A stretch of 64,000 bases of DNA from Omphiscola glabra (Eukaryota; Mollusca; Gastropoda; Lymnaeidae), in NCBI GenBank assembly GCA_964017045.1, contig OZ024794.1, forward strand, positions 32,220,315 through 32,284,314, read 5' to 3'. The stretch's first letter is position 1. Each line of letters opens with the position of its first letter. The position numbers and the translations under genes were made by a program. Under the pieces are notes generated by a model. That model made no database searches. It was not told the DNA's origin and saw nothing but the letters and a program-made list of their open reading frames with translations. Of this stretch, positions 1-13,700 are shown in pieces.

Positions 1-871
1 CCCCTGAGGTATCTCTGAATGTCATAGACAAATTTCGTATGTCTGCATTCTACGCCATTGTTGACAAACTTGAGACAGAAATGAGTAGACGAGGACAAAT
101 ATATAATGATGTAGCAGTTTGATTTTCTTGTTTGGTCGATGTGTCACTATCACAGACATCTCAGTGTTATGAAGAACTAATAAATGCTTATCCTAAAGAT
201 CTGAACAATAATTTATGTACTGAACTACAACAGTTTCATTCATATATTCGCCACAAGTTTCCTGCATCAAAATCGGAAAACAACATGTTCAATCATGGAG
301 AATTATACAAAGTAATAGTTAGAGACAACATCGAGTGTGCCTTTCCAAATGTTGAAATCGCCTTGCACATATTTTTAAAATTAATGGTTACTAACTTTTC
401 AACTGAGTGCTCTTTTTCTCAGTTGAAACGTACAAAAAATCCAAATAGATCAGCAATGAAACAAGAAAGGCTCGATTCCTTATCTCTGCTTATGATCCAA
501 GCAGATGTGTTGCGCAAAATTAACTTTGACGATATGCTCAAAAACTTCGCTAGATGTAAATCTAGGGAAAAAAACTTTAAAATGTAAATGACAATATCTT
601 TTTGATTTTTTCATCTAATAAAAAATAAAGTATTTTTGTCTATTATTATTTCAAAATTTATTATTAATTTTAATACAGATATACTTTATTGTAGGTTTTA
701 TATAAGTGATAGTAGTACAAACTACAAACATATTTGTTAACAACTGTTTTCTTTGAATAATATTGAACATACCAGCGGTCATGGTCAGTGAAAGATCAGG
801 CGCCCCGGGCAGAATGGGGGCACCCATGTGGGTTTGTGCCTTGGGCACTAAAATGGCTTAATCCGGCCCTG
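1..871 (+). mobile_element. hAT DNA transposon, 3' portion (runs off the left edge)
   Basis: The left edge holds the C-terminal part of a hAT transposase, followed by about 280 bp of AT-rich tail. The tail ends near 871 in sequence whose reverse complement begins CAGGGCCGGATTAAG, the kind of terminus found on hAT elements. A related end (reverse complement CACGGCCGGATCAAG) occurs near 32610-32625. The 5' part and the matching target duplication lie outside the window, so the right boundary rests on the terminal motif alone. Confidence 0.6.
3..587 (+). pseudogene. hAT transposase C-terminal fragment with in-frame stop
   Basis: Reading frame 3 gives a transposase C-terminus interrupted by one TGA at 120-122. 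After the stop the frame stays open for about 150 residues. It includes the hAT dimerisation block, seen as TNFSTECSFSQLKRTKN followed by RLDSLSLLMIQAD. In active hAT proteins this block (normally ..ERSFSxLKxIKxxLRSxMxxERLxxLxLL) mediates dimerisation of the nuclear transposase. The resemblance is to the ZMYM/THAP-associated, vertebrate-repressor-like hAT group. The stop makes this a decayed copy. The N-terminus is outside the window. Confidence 0.75.
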
Positions 872-1733
872 CTCACACTGGTGCAATTTTTTTTAACACT
901 GGCTGAACATGCTAATAGCACAAACTCCAACTCAGCAAATAGCACCACTTTTGCTTTGACATTTATCCCAAGGGTTTTTGCTATAGTTATATCTATTCAG
1001 AGTTTTGATATATTCAACCTTGCTTTCTTCATTCTAGTTCTAATGTTCTCTTTGATTTTACTCTCTTTACTTATGGAGCTTCTCAGATAAGCACATTTAT
1101 AAACTTACTAGAGGGGTATTTCTTTGAGGTTATTTGGACCTCTGCAAATGTTGGTTGTGACAATTTTAAGGATTTTGTTTTTTTCTTCACATTTATATTT
1201 AATCATATCTGATAAGCCATTTGAGTGAGCTTTGATTTTTTGCTTTGCATTTGAAAAATTTTTTGGAAAGGAGTAGCCTACAAAGTCATCTGCAAATTCT
1301 GAATCTTCAATTTGGCTGAAAGGAATAATTCATTTCCATATTTTGTGTAGTGTGGTCCTTTTTTTCACTCTTGATCTACTATCCCACCCACTGCAGCTTA
1401 CATACTAACCAGAGTGATTATTTAAAGAATTAGTAGAATTATCTTAGTTGCAGTTCTGTAACAAGTGGTAATGTTGTTATATTTTTATTACCAATTTATA
1501 AGCCATCTCTGCTTTTTCAAATTAGTAATTTTTCAAAATCCTTATTTATCTTTTTAATCCAGCTTAGCATCACCTAAAATGTTATTTTGTTTTTCTTTTC
1601 CCCAGCTGATCAAAATAAAACTATGATTGATTTTCATAGAGTGAGTCATATATTTTAGCCTGCTCTAAGGCAATAAATAATGTCTAAGATGCAGATAAGG
1701 ACTAACTGACTTAAATTTAAACATCAGCTGGAA

Positions 1734-4700
1734 ATGAGCCACAGCTTTGGAAGGGGCCGAGGGGCCCTAAAATCAAGGCTGCCACCAATTCATATGCTGG
1801 GTAAACACAACCCAGTGGATGAAGATGAACCACCGGATGTGCCAGTTCAGGTAATGTTTTGGAAATAGACGACTAAATTTCTAATACTAGACACTCAAGT
1901 ACCTATTGCGAATAATGTTAAAATAAAAGAGCAAATGGGGACATTTCTTTCCTTCATGGTTGAGTTTTTTGTTGCTACGCATGTGTCTTCAATGGGAAAC
2001 TGTTTCAGCCCTATAATATTTTTTTTTTCTCATTGCATATAATTTGATTCCTTTCCTTCAAAAAGGCTTTTGGATTTGTTGAAGCTGATGGTGACCAGTC
2101 ATCGGCTTTTGAGACAACATTTGACTCTTCTGATGCTGATGATGCCAGCAAGTTCCTTCGAAAGGCATTCGACATTCTTCAGCCTGGGTACCACGCCAGC
2201 AAAAGAATGCCAGAGATGGACGGTGGATACTTTAGCCATTGTCCGAGGTACTATCAACATTCAATAGATGACACTCACAAATATGTATCATTTAACTTAT
2301 ATCAAGCCACTAAACAAAACAAAATAACTCACTTTCTTAAATAACAGTCTACTTTTTGCTTACATTTGTCTTTAGCCCTTACAGTACCCGGCGCATCTTT
2401 CTGCAGCGACCTACTTTTTCCCTGTGACCCAAGCGTGTCTTTTTTCACCAGTCGATTGTTTTCCCTGTGGTCCAAGCGCATCTATTTGCCGCATAGAGGG
2501 GTATCTAATATAAACAAAAAAAAACAAGGATATAACCTTTCACCACAGTCTCTGGCAGAATGTTTATTCGTCATGGGAATAGTCGAATTTTATTTTGCCT
2601 TTTAAATTATGAAAATCAACAAATTACTGAGTTTTTTGTCTCTTCTTCTTCTTATGCCTTTTTACCCCGTCTGGGGCATAGGCCGTCCACAAGAATTTTC
2701 CACTCATCCTGGTCCTGTGCTTTCCTTTCCAATTGCTTCCAGGTGTATCCCATATTTTGCGTGTCTGTCTCTAGCTCGCGTCTCCATGTATTCTTAGGTC
2801 TTCCTCTCTTTCTTTTTCCCTGTGGATTCCATGTTAGACATTGTCTGGTGGTGCTATATGGGGGTTTTCTCAGAGTATGCCCAATCCACCTCCATCTTTT
2901 CTTTATGATGTCTTCATCAATGGGCACCTGGTATGTCCTTTCTAATAGATCTTTGTTGGTGATGGTATTTGGCCATTTGATGTTAAGGATCTTTCTAAGG
3001 CATGTGTTTATGAATGTCTGCACTTTCTGTGTAATGCTCGCTGATGTTTTCCACGTTTCTGCTCCATAAAGTGGGACTGTTTTGACATTTGTATTAAAGA
3101 TTCTGACTTTGGTTTGAAGTTTCAGCTGCTTCGACTCCCATTTTTTCTTTAATAACACAAATGCTGATCTAGCTTTTCCAATTCTAGACCTCACGTCTGC
3201 GTCGGATCCGCCGTTTGTGTCTATGGTGCTGCCTAAGTAATTGAAGGACTCCACTTCTTCCAGTGCCGAGTTTTTTGTGCTGATCTGTATTTGTTGTTTC
3301 CATGGCGCTACCTAGAGCTATTGTTGACGATGACTTACGCCCACTTGATGAAACCTTTTGTTCTGAAACTATTATTGAGCTTCAATTGGGATAAGATGAA
3401 TCTGATGAGGAAGAGGGAGGTGAAATTGTTGAAGGAAATAGGCCTACTATAGCTCAAAATTTACGCCTACGGAGCCTGTAGGTTTGACAGGTTTTAGACT
3501 AGTGATGTCACCCTAGATATAGATTTAGTAAGATCGACTGGACACTGTGCTGGCCACACAATCCCCTAGTTTGACATTGCCAATGAAAAGTTTGAACAAA
3601 ACACATTAGTATTTTTAACACCCTTATCCATTTCTGAACAGATCATTCTCTACATGTTGTTATCAATGGTTAAAAAAAATAAACAATTTACAAAATAATT
3701 TGCAAACCTGTCAAATTTTGGCTCATTCCAAAATAAGGTCTGGGCCACAGGGAATAATTAGCAAAATAATAGCTGATACTGAGGCTATACATAGCAAATA
3801 AGTAGGTCAGTACCAGAAGGGTTAGAATAAAATAGTTTTAAATTTTAAAAAAAAAAAATCATTTTTTTTTTAGCTGTCATTAAAACCAAGTAGGTCAGAT
3901 GTGTAAAGATTTATTTTGGAATGTTAACAATGTCTTAATTTTTTATGTTTTTTATATTACTAATGCCACCAATGCTAGAACCATCCATGTCATAACCTTA
4001 GGGTGTTAGTACACAAATAACATGACATTGTGCGTGAAGTGTTCACAAATAACATGACATTGTGCATATTGAACGATTTACAAAAACTTTGATTATTCTC
4101 ACAATCACAGAGGTGTCCCACTAGGGAAACATTATTCGAATCTTCGTAGGCTGATGGAAGAGAGGGCGCAACTTGAAATTCTAAAAGACTGCCTGATTAG
4201 GGTTAAAGCTGCTCAGGTGAGGACAAATATTTACCCAGTAATCTAACTGTGATTTGATTATATATACATCATTTTAGTTTATTATCTATCTTTTTATTAA
4301 TATCTTGATTAAATTTTGTTTCCCCAGATATTTGTGGAAGAGCTTGAAAGCCTGCTCCAGATGGAGTGTCGGACTGTTTACTCCATCAGACACGGTTGCG
4401 TCACAGAGACTCCTGCCACAAAGTTGTACTGCTTGAATGCGCTGTGCGAAGACTTGCGTCTGCACGTGGCCCACTGGAACAGCATCAAGCAGAGGCTGAA
4501 CACAAACCGCTGGCTGCAGCCAAGACTTGGCCAGCTGTGTCTCCAACTGCAGCACATTATGCAGGTTCTAACGTCAGCCATTCTCAGGGCAGTGTGTAAC
4601 CTTGAGCAGCTGATCCACATAGGCTTTGAAGTGTTTGCCCATGGCAACTTGGAGACCTTGACCCCAGAGTTCATGTGGAATATCACTAGGGGACTAGAGG

Positions 4701-7700
4701 ATTTCAACATCATTGTCAATGGTCTCAAACTGCACTACCAGGTCGATAAATCACTGACTTTTGGCATCCATCTCTTTGCCAGCACCAGCAACGCCCGTTC
4801 ATCTGTAGTTAATTCAGCTGTAACAAAGCCACTTAGGACTATTCCATTTACCAAGATCCTGAGCATCCTCGCCAATGAGAGATCCAGGTATGCCGCCAAA
4901 CTCACCCATCAGTTCTTCACTCAAAACGAACACTTCTTTCGCTTGCTGAACTGCGGTAGTCTACCGAGCTTTGAGTGGGATCACTACCTCCCCCACCAGA
5001 ATCAGCCCCATTCTGTGATGATGCACAGTGATACCTCTGACTATCACACCTTCACTGGAAGCAGTGCCAGTCTCAATGCAACTTTTCTACAAGTTGGCCC
5101 AGTGAGGGCCCCTGATCTCTCCAACCTTGTTTCACCGCTTCTCCAGTTCTCACAGAAAGAGCAGGAGTTTGCGGAGACTTTTCTTCTGATTGTTTGCAAC
5201 TCAACTTCCTTGCTGAGAAAAAATGAACCTCACAAGCAGCACCGGGCTCGCCATGGTAACAAACAGGCGAACTCTAAAACACCTCTAAGCCCTGTCGTCG
5301 GAAGGCCCCCCAGGGTGCAGTTTCAAGGGGAGACTCCAGTCATGACACGCACAGACTCTCAGCGAAAGACTGTCTCATGGGGAGATAACGCTGACAACAC
5401 TATACGTAGTGCAGTTGTTGCCCACTACATGGATTCCATGTGGACTCACCTTGGCAGAAATCTAGACTTGTTTCTTGATGAACCTGCCTGGAGTAGAAGG
5501 AAATGTCTACTGCAGTCAGAAATGGGATCTGTGCTTCTTTTCAGTGACACCGTGTCTGCCGTACTCAGGAACATGATTGAGCACGTTTGCTGTAAAGGTA
5601 ACTGGAATTATAATACACTGTCTCTATGCATTAATTTTCCCTTATCTCTTATGTAACACATTTAATTTAATTTAGAAGTAGCTGTAGTTGATTTTCTTTA
5701 ACTAGACTTAAGATGTAACTAATCTTAGAAGCAACAGTTTATTCAAAATGATCTAATGATGAATTTATTAAGCTGGAATTATTCTACTATGCCTGCAAAT
5801 ATTTAGAAATACTATTTTAGAATTTATATACAAAACCTGCAAATAAATGCTCTTTGCAATTCCTGCAAGCTTTCTTCTACACTAGGGTGACCAAATCTTG
5901 AACTGGAAAAAACGGGACACACCCTAGGAGGGTTGTTTGGGGGGATACCCTCCAGCTAAATAGGGGTCCGGGGGTCCTCCGCTGGCAACCGTTTATTGAA
6001 ATATGCTCATTTTAACTATTTTGAGACCTAGAAATCTTTTTAAATTTACCTTCACTTTTGTAATTTAATTTTTAAACTCTGAGGCATAACATAAGCGAAA
6101 ACAATAATTTTGCAGTGAATACTTATTAATTTATACATATTTGACAACAAAATAGAACACAACAAATTAAGTATCTCCAGTCTAGGATTTGCATTGAGGA
6201 TATTTGTCTGTTGTCCAAGCCATTTTTAAAACCTCCTTCTTATCTGATATAAAGTTGTAAAAACTAGAACAGTCCATTTTAAAATTGTAGAGAACCTGCA
6301 GGATTGCAGAAAGTGTCTCCGCTCTCATCTTGTTTCTTTCGCTATACATATAAGATCTATGGCAGGGACACTGTCGTTTACGCAGCGTCGGTAGAGTGGT
6401 GGAGGGGGAACAGTCCAGCCATAACGAGAGCCCACATCACTACTGGCACTGGCTACACAGCTAGCCAAAATATTACTTGAAGTTATATCATAAATTAGGA
6501 AGTTTTAGTGATTTGAAAATGTGTTTGGTTTTAGAAACTGGACATTTAGGCGTCCCGAGAGACTTTACCGGGACACCGGGTGCAATCGTGAAAAAACTGG
6601 ACAATCCCGTTTTTACGGGACGTTTTGGTCACCCTACTCTACACAAGTTATTAAGGGCTATTATGAGAATTTTTTCTTTCAATAAATTAAGAGAGATTGA
6701 ACCACGACAAATATTGAAATGTGCTTTTTTTGCTCCATAAGATCTCAGTCTTTTTTTATGTTTCTTCTATCAGTAATTAAAGTGTTTGTTTGATTAAAAA
6801 ATTGAAACTATATTAAGATTGATGCACTTGATGACAACAAATAAAATTGCCTACAACAGATATGTTTCCACCATCTTCTGTTCAGCCCTTGCTTGGAGTT
6901 GTGTTTAGACTGCATGCCTTATCATCTTATGGGGCCTGGGATACTCGTAAGTTAAAGATTTAAACTTTAACACTTTGTGCCTGATACTTTTGTATGTATG
7001 CTAAATTTGTGTGCCTGTCATTTTAATAGTAATTGCGCTTTTAAAGATCTTGTGAATAAAAATAAGCACTTCTAGTTGGATGACTTTTCTGCACTCTGTC
7101 TCAAGTGTTGAATGCAATGCTGGCATCAGAATCAACAGACAAGTGCCAACCTTGTTTGATTAGTGGAGATTTTTACAGCACTCGAACAGGACGTTTGCTG
7201 AGGGATATGTACAAACCTTTGATGAGCATTCTGCATGAGATTTGTCGCTGCTTTCCAAAGAATCAAGGTAAATTTTTTAAATTTTTTTTGACGTAACAAA
7301 AAGTGTGCCTTTATGGGTTAAATCAACTATCTTGAGAAATGAAGAACTGTTTTAAAGTTCAATTTTTGGCCCATTATGTCAAAATATAGGATTGATGAGA
7401 CAAGGCTTTTAAAAATTTGCTTTCAGTTTAACTGCCAGACTCTTTCAAGTGTCTCACAGTTTAACTAATAATAGAAGCATACAATTATAAGCCATCAATT
7501 TTTATTTAATTAATGGGTTTAATGCATATTTTTTTGAATTTGATATCTTTATTCTCAATTTTTATTTTTTAGTTCAGTTTTGAGAAAAAAAAATATCTAT
7601 TCCTTATATTAAATTTTTAAGACAATTTCTTTTGCTTATATTGAGATAGCAAATACAGGTGATATTTCAATTTCACTCATTGTTGGTTTCAATGGTTTTA

Positions 7701-10700
7701 AGATTGATAAAACCCATCGTTAAAAAAAAAATGGAGGACAGCTCCCAAAACAACTTAGAACTTGATCAAATATGCACATTAAAGTTACTCAATATAAATG
7801 CAAGTTGGCCATGTTTAAGTTGAGACGATATTTCTATTCAAACAGATTCGGATCACGCTCACCCACATGCTGACGTTGACCTGGGTGTGTGTGCCGGTGT
7901 GGCCTGGCGTATCCTCAGCACTTGTAAGCTGGCCATGACCTGGTGCAGTTCTAAAATCCAACAGCTCCTGGCCGCTTGGAATGTGAACCAGTTTCTGCTC
8001 CTGACACACTGTGATCTTAAGGTAAGCTGTGTGATCTTATCTATAGGTACATCATGAGGTGAAACTGTTGACAGTAATTTTTTTTCATTTTGGCCACTTT
8101 TAGTCAGTATCTATTTACATGGGCCACAAATACATTATAAGAGTGGTCTACCAGATACTTACACATCTTAATGAGGTCAACTGTTTTTCAAATTGCTGCT
8201 AAATACAATACAGTTATTAGATTTCATTTAAACCTTCACAACCATTTTCAATATTGAGAGGTGTCAAGAACAATGAACTCAAAGTAGTTTGAGTTGAACG
8301 CGACAGATTTTATTCTTCAAATAATTTGTAGGAAACCATGTTTTGTTATTTTTGAAATATTTTTTTGTTTGTTTTAACATTAATTACAAATTTGCACATA
8401 TTAACCTCAAAAATAATTATTAGACATATATATAATATATATATACCATTTATTTAGTCATACTAAGAACATTTCCTATCTTAGAAATAAAAGTAGTCAA
8501 TTATTTCATGGATGTTGACTTGGCCACAGATGCTAGTAGACTCCACAAAAAGTGTTTCCTACCTGCTGCACAACATGCACCTGAATGATGACCACTTTGT
8601 ACACCGTGTAGCTGACACTCTCTCCATGAGCCAGATTGGGCTGCTCAATCAACAGATCAATTACATGAGTGGCCAAATACAGGTGAGTACCACATGGGAA
8701 TGGTAAGTGACCTATTTATACCAGTCTTGAATGGTAAACTGACCATCTCTGGTTATAAAAAAATGATAATGTTAGCGGTAACAGAAAATGTCTTCCTCTT
8801 CTCTCTAAAAAGGTATAAGAAGAAGAACAGAAAATGTATGTTAATAGAATTTTTAAACTTCCATCTTTTTTTTTTTCCTTTCATGATAACATGAAGTTTT
8901 TGCAGCTGTGTTTAACGTGCATCCATTTCTGGAATTGGAATTCTGTTCAAATAGTGATTTTTACTCTTTTTATTATTCTTTTTTTTTTTAGCAAAACAAT
9001 TTAGAGCCAGAAGATCTTAACACCATTTTATTCAACAAATTTTGATTGCTATTTTTCTACCATAACAATATTTGCCTGTGATGGAATAAAAAAAATTATG
9101 ATTTGATTCATAAAAGATTGTGTCAACAACTTAGCATAAATTCCATCTGTTTTTAACTCTACTTTCAGTCCTTGAGTGGCTCCACCATGAAAAGTTTTCT
9201 AGACAAATACAACGAATATGTCCATAATTTTTTTCAAGAAAATTTGCTGCCTGCCAGAATATGGAAGCGCAAGATTGCCCCAGGTAAAGCCCCAGGTGTA
9301 TCATGTTGAATGTGATTAGTGCGCTTGAAACAGTGCATTGATCTTAACTAAGGATGTATTCATTTAGGATGAAGTTACAATTGAATCTATAGCAGTGCTT
9401 ATAGTTTCTGTCACTTAATAATAATAATAATAATAATAAAGTTCATTTGAAAAATCACGCTTCATCCCCAAAGGCTCGAAGCGCGGTACAAAAACTAAGT
9501 TGGGAGATAATAACAAGCTGGAAAAGATTGTAGACATCATCATTCCAGCAGGTGTTTGCGAAATAGATGAGTTTTTAAATTTGTTTTGAAGGACTCCAGC
9601 GTCTGGCTGTTTTTGAGAGCGTCAGGAAGGGTGTTCCAAATGGTTGGGCCAGCAAATGCGAACGTGCGCTTTCCGTAAGTTTCAAGGCGAACACGCGGTA
9701 TCGAGAGTTTGCCACTATCGGATGAGCGGAGTTGTCTAGTGGGTACATAAGGCGTCATGAGCGCTTGGAGATAGGACGGCGCCAGGTCATGCAAGCAGCG
9801 GTAGCACAGAGTTGCGATTTTGTACTCTATACGAGCGCGGACCGGCAGCCAATGCAATTCTATCAGAAGAGTTTTAGCATGGTCGAATTTGCGTTTACGA
9901 AGAACAATTCGAGCCGCATTATTCTGTGCCTTTTGAATTTTATCAAGGAGCGTAGCTGGAAGACCCACCATGAGAGCATTGCAGTAGTCCATGCGTGATA
10001 GCACGAATGCAGACATCAGCCTCTTTGATGCACCCAACGTTAAGAAGGGTCTGATATGACTAATTCTGCGTAGCTCTAGAAAAATCGCCTTGCAAATCAT
10101 GTTAATGTGATTTTCCATAGTTAGTGTTCTGTCTAAGTAGACACCCAGGTTTCGCACTGTTTGAGCAAACTCAATCTGCACGCCTGAGAGAGTAAAGGAT
10201 GGTGTATCTTTTAAAGATTTTAATTTTTGAGCGGTAGCAATGGGGATCACCTCAGTCTTTTCATCATTCAATTTGAGCTTGTTTATTGTCATCCAGTGCT
10301 TAACTGACTCCACTGTCTTCTGTGTCATTTTAAGAAGCTGAGGGAGCTGAGAGGGGATCACGGATTTCTGAAGTTGGGTATCATCCGCGAACATGTGATA
10401 TACCATGTCAAACTGCTTGATCACTGCACCCAGGGGCTGAACGTACATAGTGAAAAGCACCGGGCCTAAGACCGAGCCTTGGGGTACTCCGAATTCAATA
10501 ATGGATTTCTTGGAGGTCAAGCCGTTTGTGATAACTGATTGGACCCGATTTGTCAGATATGAGCGGAACCATCTCAGGACGGTATCGGTGAAACCGAACG
10601 TATATTGCAGACGTTGGAGAAGTATGCCGTGGTCAAGCGTATCGAACGCTGCCGATAGATCCAGTAACGACAAAAGGGATACCTGGCCCTCACCACAAGA

Positions 10701-13700
10701 CGACAGAAGGTCATTTACGACGCGCAACAGGGCTGTCTCAGTAGAGTGATGCGTTCTGTATGCTGACTGAAAAGGCTCAAACAAGTCACACCGAGTGAGG
10801 TGATCCAGGAGCTGTCGAAGAACGACCCTCTCTAAAATCTTTGATAAAAATGGTAGATTAGAGACGGGGCGATAATTTTCCAACAGATTAGGGTCGAGAT
10901 TTGCTTTTTTTAGCAGTGGAGTTACAACCGCCTCCTTAAAAGAGGATGGAACAAAACCAGTTTTCAAAGACTGATTTACGATATTAGTAATGATAGGGAC
11001 AATTTCGTCTAAACATTCATACAACAGACCTGCCGGAAGAGGGTCAAGCAAACATGACTTTCTTGGGGAGTCAACCAGGATTTTCTTCACATGCGATTCA
11101 GTGACCTCCAAAAATTCGCTCATAGGAGTGCCATTAAACGGCAAGAATTCGGGAGCATCTATGCAAATGTCAAGTCTCGCCCTGATCTTCTTAACTTTCA
11201 TAACAAAGAAATCATTTAGAGCGTCTGGTAACTCGGCCAAAGCAATATTGTTTGGCACAGATGTGTCCTTCTGTTTACCGGTCAGCTGACCGACAATGCG
11301 AAATAAGTCCCTATTTGAACTGCAATCTACAATCCGGTGACTGACATATTCAGTCCTAGCTGCAAGGACCATCTGCTTAGTGCGTTCCTTGTTTTCAACA
11401 AAGATTTGTCGGTGCACAGTCAAGCCAGACTTCCGCCACTTGCGTTCTGCACGTCGCTGTTGCTGCTTCGCGTCCTTTATTTCTGGTGTGAGCCATGGGG
11501 CAGAAGGGCGGTCCGTAACGCGCCGTGTAGACAGAGGTGCATGTTTGTCTAAAATAACTCTGAGGCCACTGTTGTAGTCTGTTGCAGGATCATCTTCGCT
11601 ATACTTGAGGGCGGCGACGTCACATCTAAAGGCCGCCCGATCTATCCTTCGGAGGTCACGGGATGTGATTGTGCGCAGAAGGCGCCCTGGCTTCCTTAAA
11701 TCAAAGTCAAAGGTTACTGGGAAATGATCAGAGATCAGTTTGTCCTCAATTATGAGGTTGCAGATCATAGCTGCACGATCCTCTCTGACAACCAGCCAAT
11801 CTAGGATGTGACCCCGCTTTTGTGTCGGGACACTGACAAGCTGAGTCATTCCGTGTGTGTCAAGAGCTGATTTTAAGGTCTTGACATAGCTGTCGGTGGT
11901 GGAATCGAAATGACAGTTTGTGTCGCCGATTATGACGACGTTTTTGTTTGTGGAGGCGTACGTTTCCAGAAGCCGAAGAAAGTCAGCAGTAAACTGACAG
12001 ATCTTCAACTTATTTCGCTTATTAGGAGGTGGCCTGTATATGCATAGAAACGTTATCGCTTGTTCACCATAATTAAGTTGCATCTTGCACATCTCAAATG
12101 AAACAAACTCGTCCGATTTTGAAAACGCCACACCATTCTTTAAGGAGCTCCTATAAAGGACAGCAATACCACCACCACTGTGCGATTGCCTTGGGCAAGA
12201 GTGAATGAGGTAGTCGGGAGGTGTAATTTCTTGCTGTTTGGCCTCAGCCATGGGTACAGTTGTGTATTGGGATATAGGCATTGAGCTAACTGTGACTATC
12301 AATACATTTCTATACCTTTTTCTTTATTGAATGCATCCAAGCAAGATATATTAAAGGGTCGTTCGCAAATTACGCCGGGGGGGGGGGGGGTGGGGGGTGG
12401 GAATTTGTGATGTCACATTTAGAAATAAAAAAAAATAAAAAATCTACATCTTCTAATTTTGAAAATTCTTTATTTATTAATTTTAAAAACATTAATTTGA
12501 GGTCGAAATCGCCTCAGGTATCATAGGTACCATGAACTCAGTCGCTCACACCTTTTGCGTATATTGAAAAATGACGCAAAAACTGTTGTGGTCATTTTAC
12601 ATTCGGCTTGTGGATGACTTCGTTGTTTCGCGTCACAGTTTTCTAATAATACTACACCTTAATCCATTATGGGAAAATGTTAAAAAATATAATAAAATCT
12701 TAGTTTATTTATGAAAATATTATGTATGTTTTGATTTTATTAGATATAACATGACACGGTTTGGGGGGGGGGGGTGGGTGGGTGTAAAGTATTTGTGACA
12801 TTTTGTGAATGGAGGAGAGGGGGTCTAATAAGGTCATTTTTTGCATGACCTAATTTACAAATGACCCCTAAGTGATTAGGTAGTATCCATATTTTACTAC
12901 AGTAAGATGTTTGTAGACATTTCTTTTTCTTCTTTTTTTTTCAGAAGAAGTATCTGTAGCGAGCACCTACATTACAGAAGGAGTTGATCATCTGCTGGCT
13001 TCTATTGTTCAAGGCATGTCCAAGTTGTCCACCACATCTCAGATTGGGGTTTTGTCAATGGTCACTGTGGCTTTTTGTAATGGCTTAATCAATGCCATCT
13101 TAAAAGAAAAAATAAGATTCAGGTAAACATCAGAATATATCATCTTCGCAACACTTGATATGATTTTATAAGTAATCTTTTTTTTTTTAATAATAATATT
13201 TATCATCCATTTGGACTTTATTTTTTAACTGACTAAAGAAAAGAGATATTGTTGCAAGATGCCCTCTTAATGGTAATAAGGTAACATACGCTTCGAGTGT
13301 CACTTTGATAGCTGTGGGTAAACCCAAGGCCATGATATAACACATACACACCCATCAAGTCTTAAAGTAGGACTACACTGTGTGCTGGGCCCTAACCTCT
13401 TGTTTGGTCAATTGTGCACAGCGAGTGACCATTCTGTGACCAACACGCGACTCTGACGTCATTTGTCCCAAGTTTCCTGTATCTGGCACTTCTGATGCGT
13501 CCCGCTCATTTTGAATTGATATAGCGGACTTGTAGCAAACAGCGTTAAATCTTAGTAATTTCACAGGTCTATCTGGCCACTTCATATTGTCCTTTTTCTT
13601 CCCCATCTTTCACATTTTCTAGCTCTGGTTACCATATTCTCAGAACAAATAGAAAAGCCATAGTTCTCAGGGCCTGATTTCCTTGGATTTGCTACCTATA

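Noticed and set aside
2560..3069. Plus-strand 169-codon ORF rich in Phe/Cys/Ser
   Set aside because: Antisense shadow of the RTE-type LINE coding region on the minus strand.
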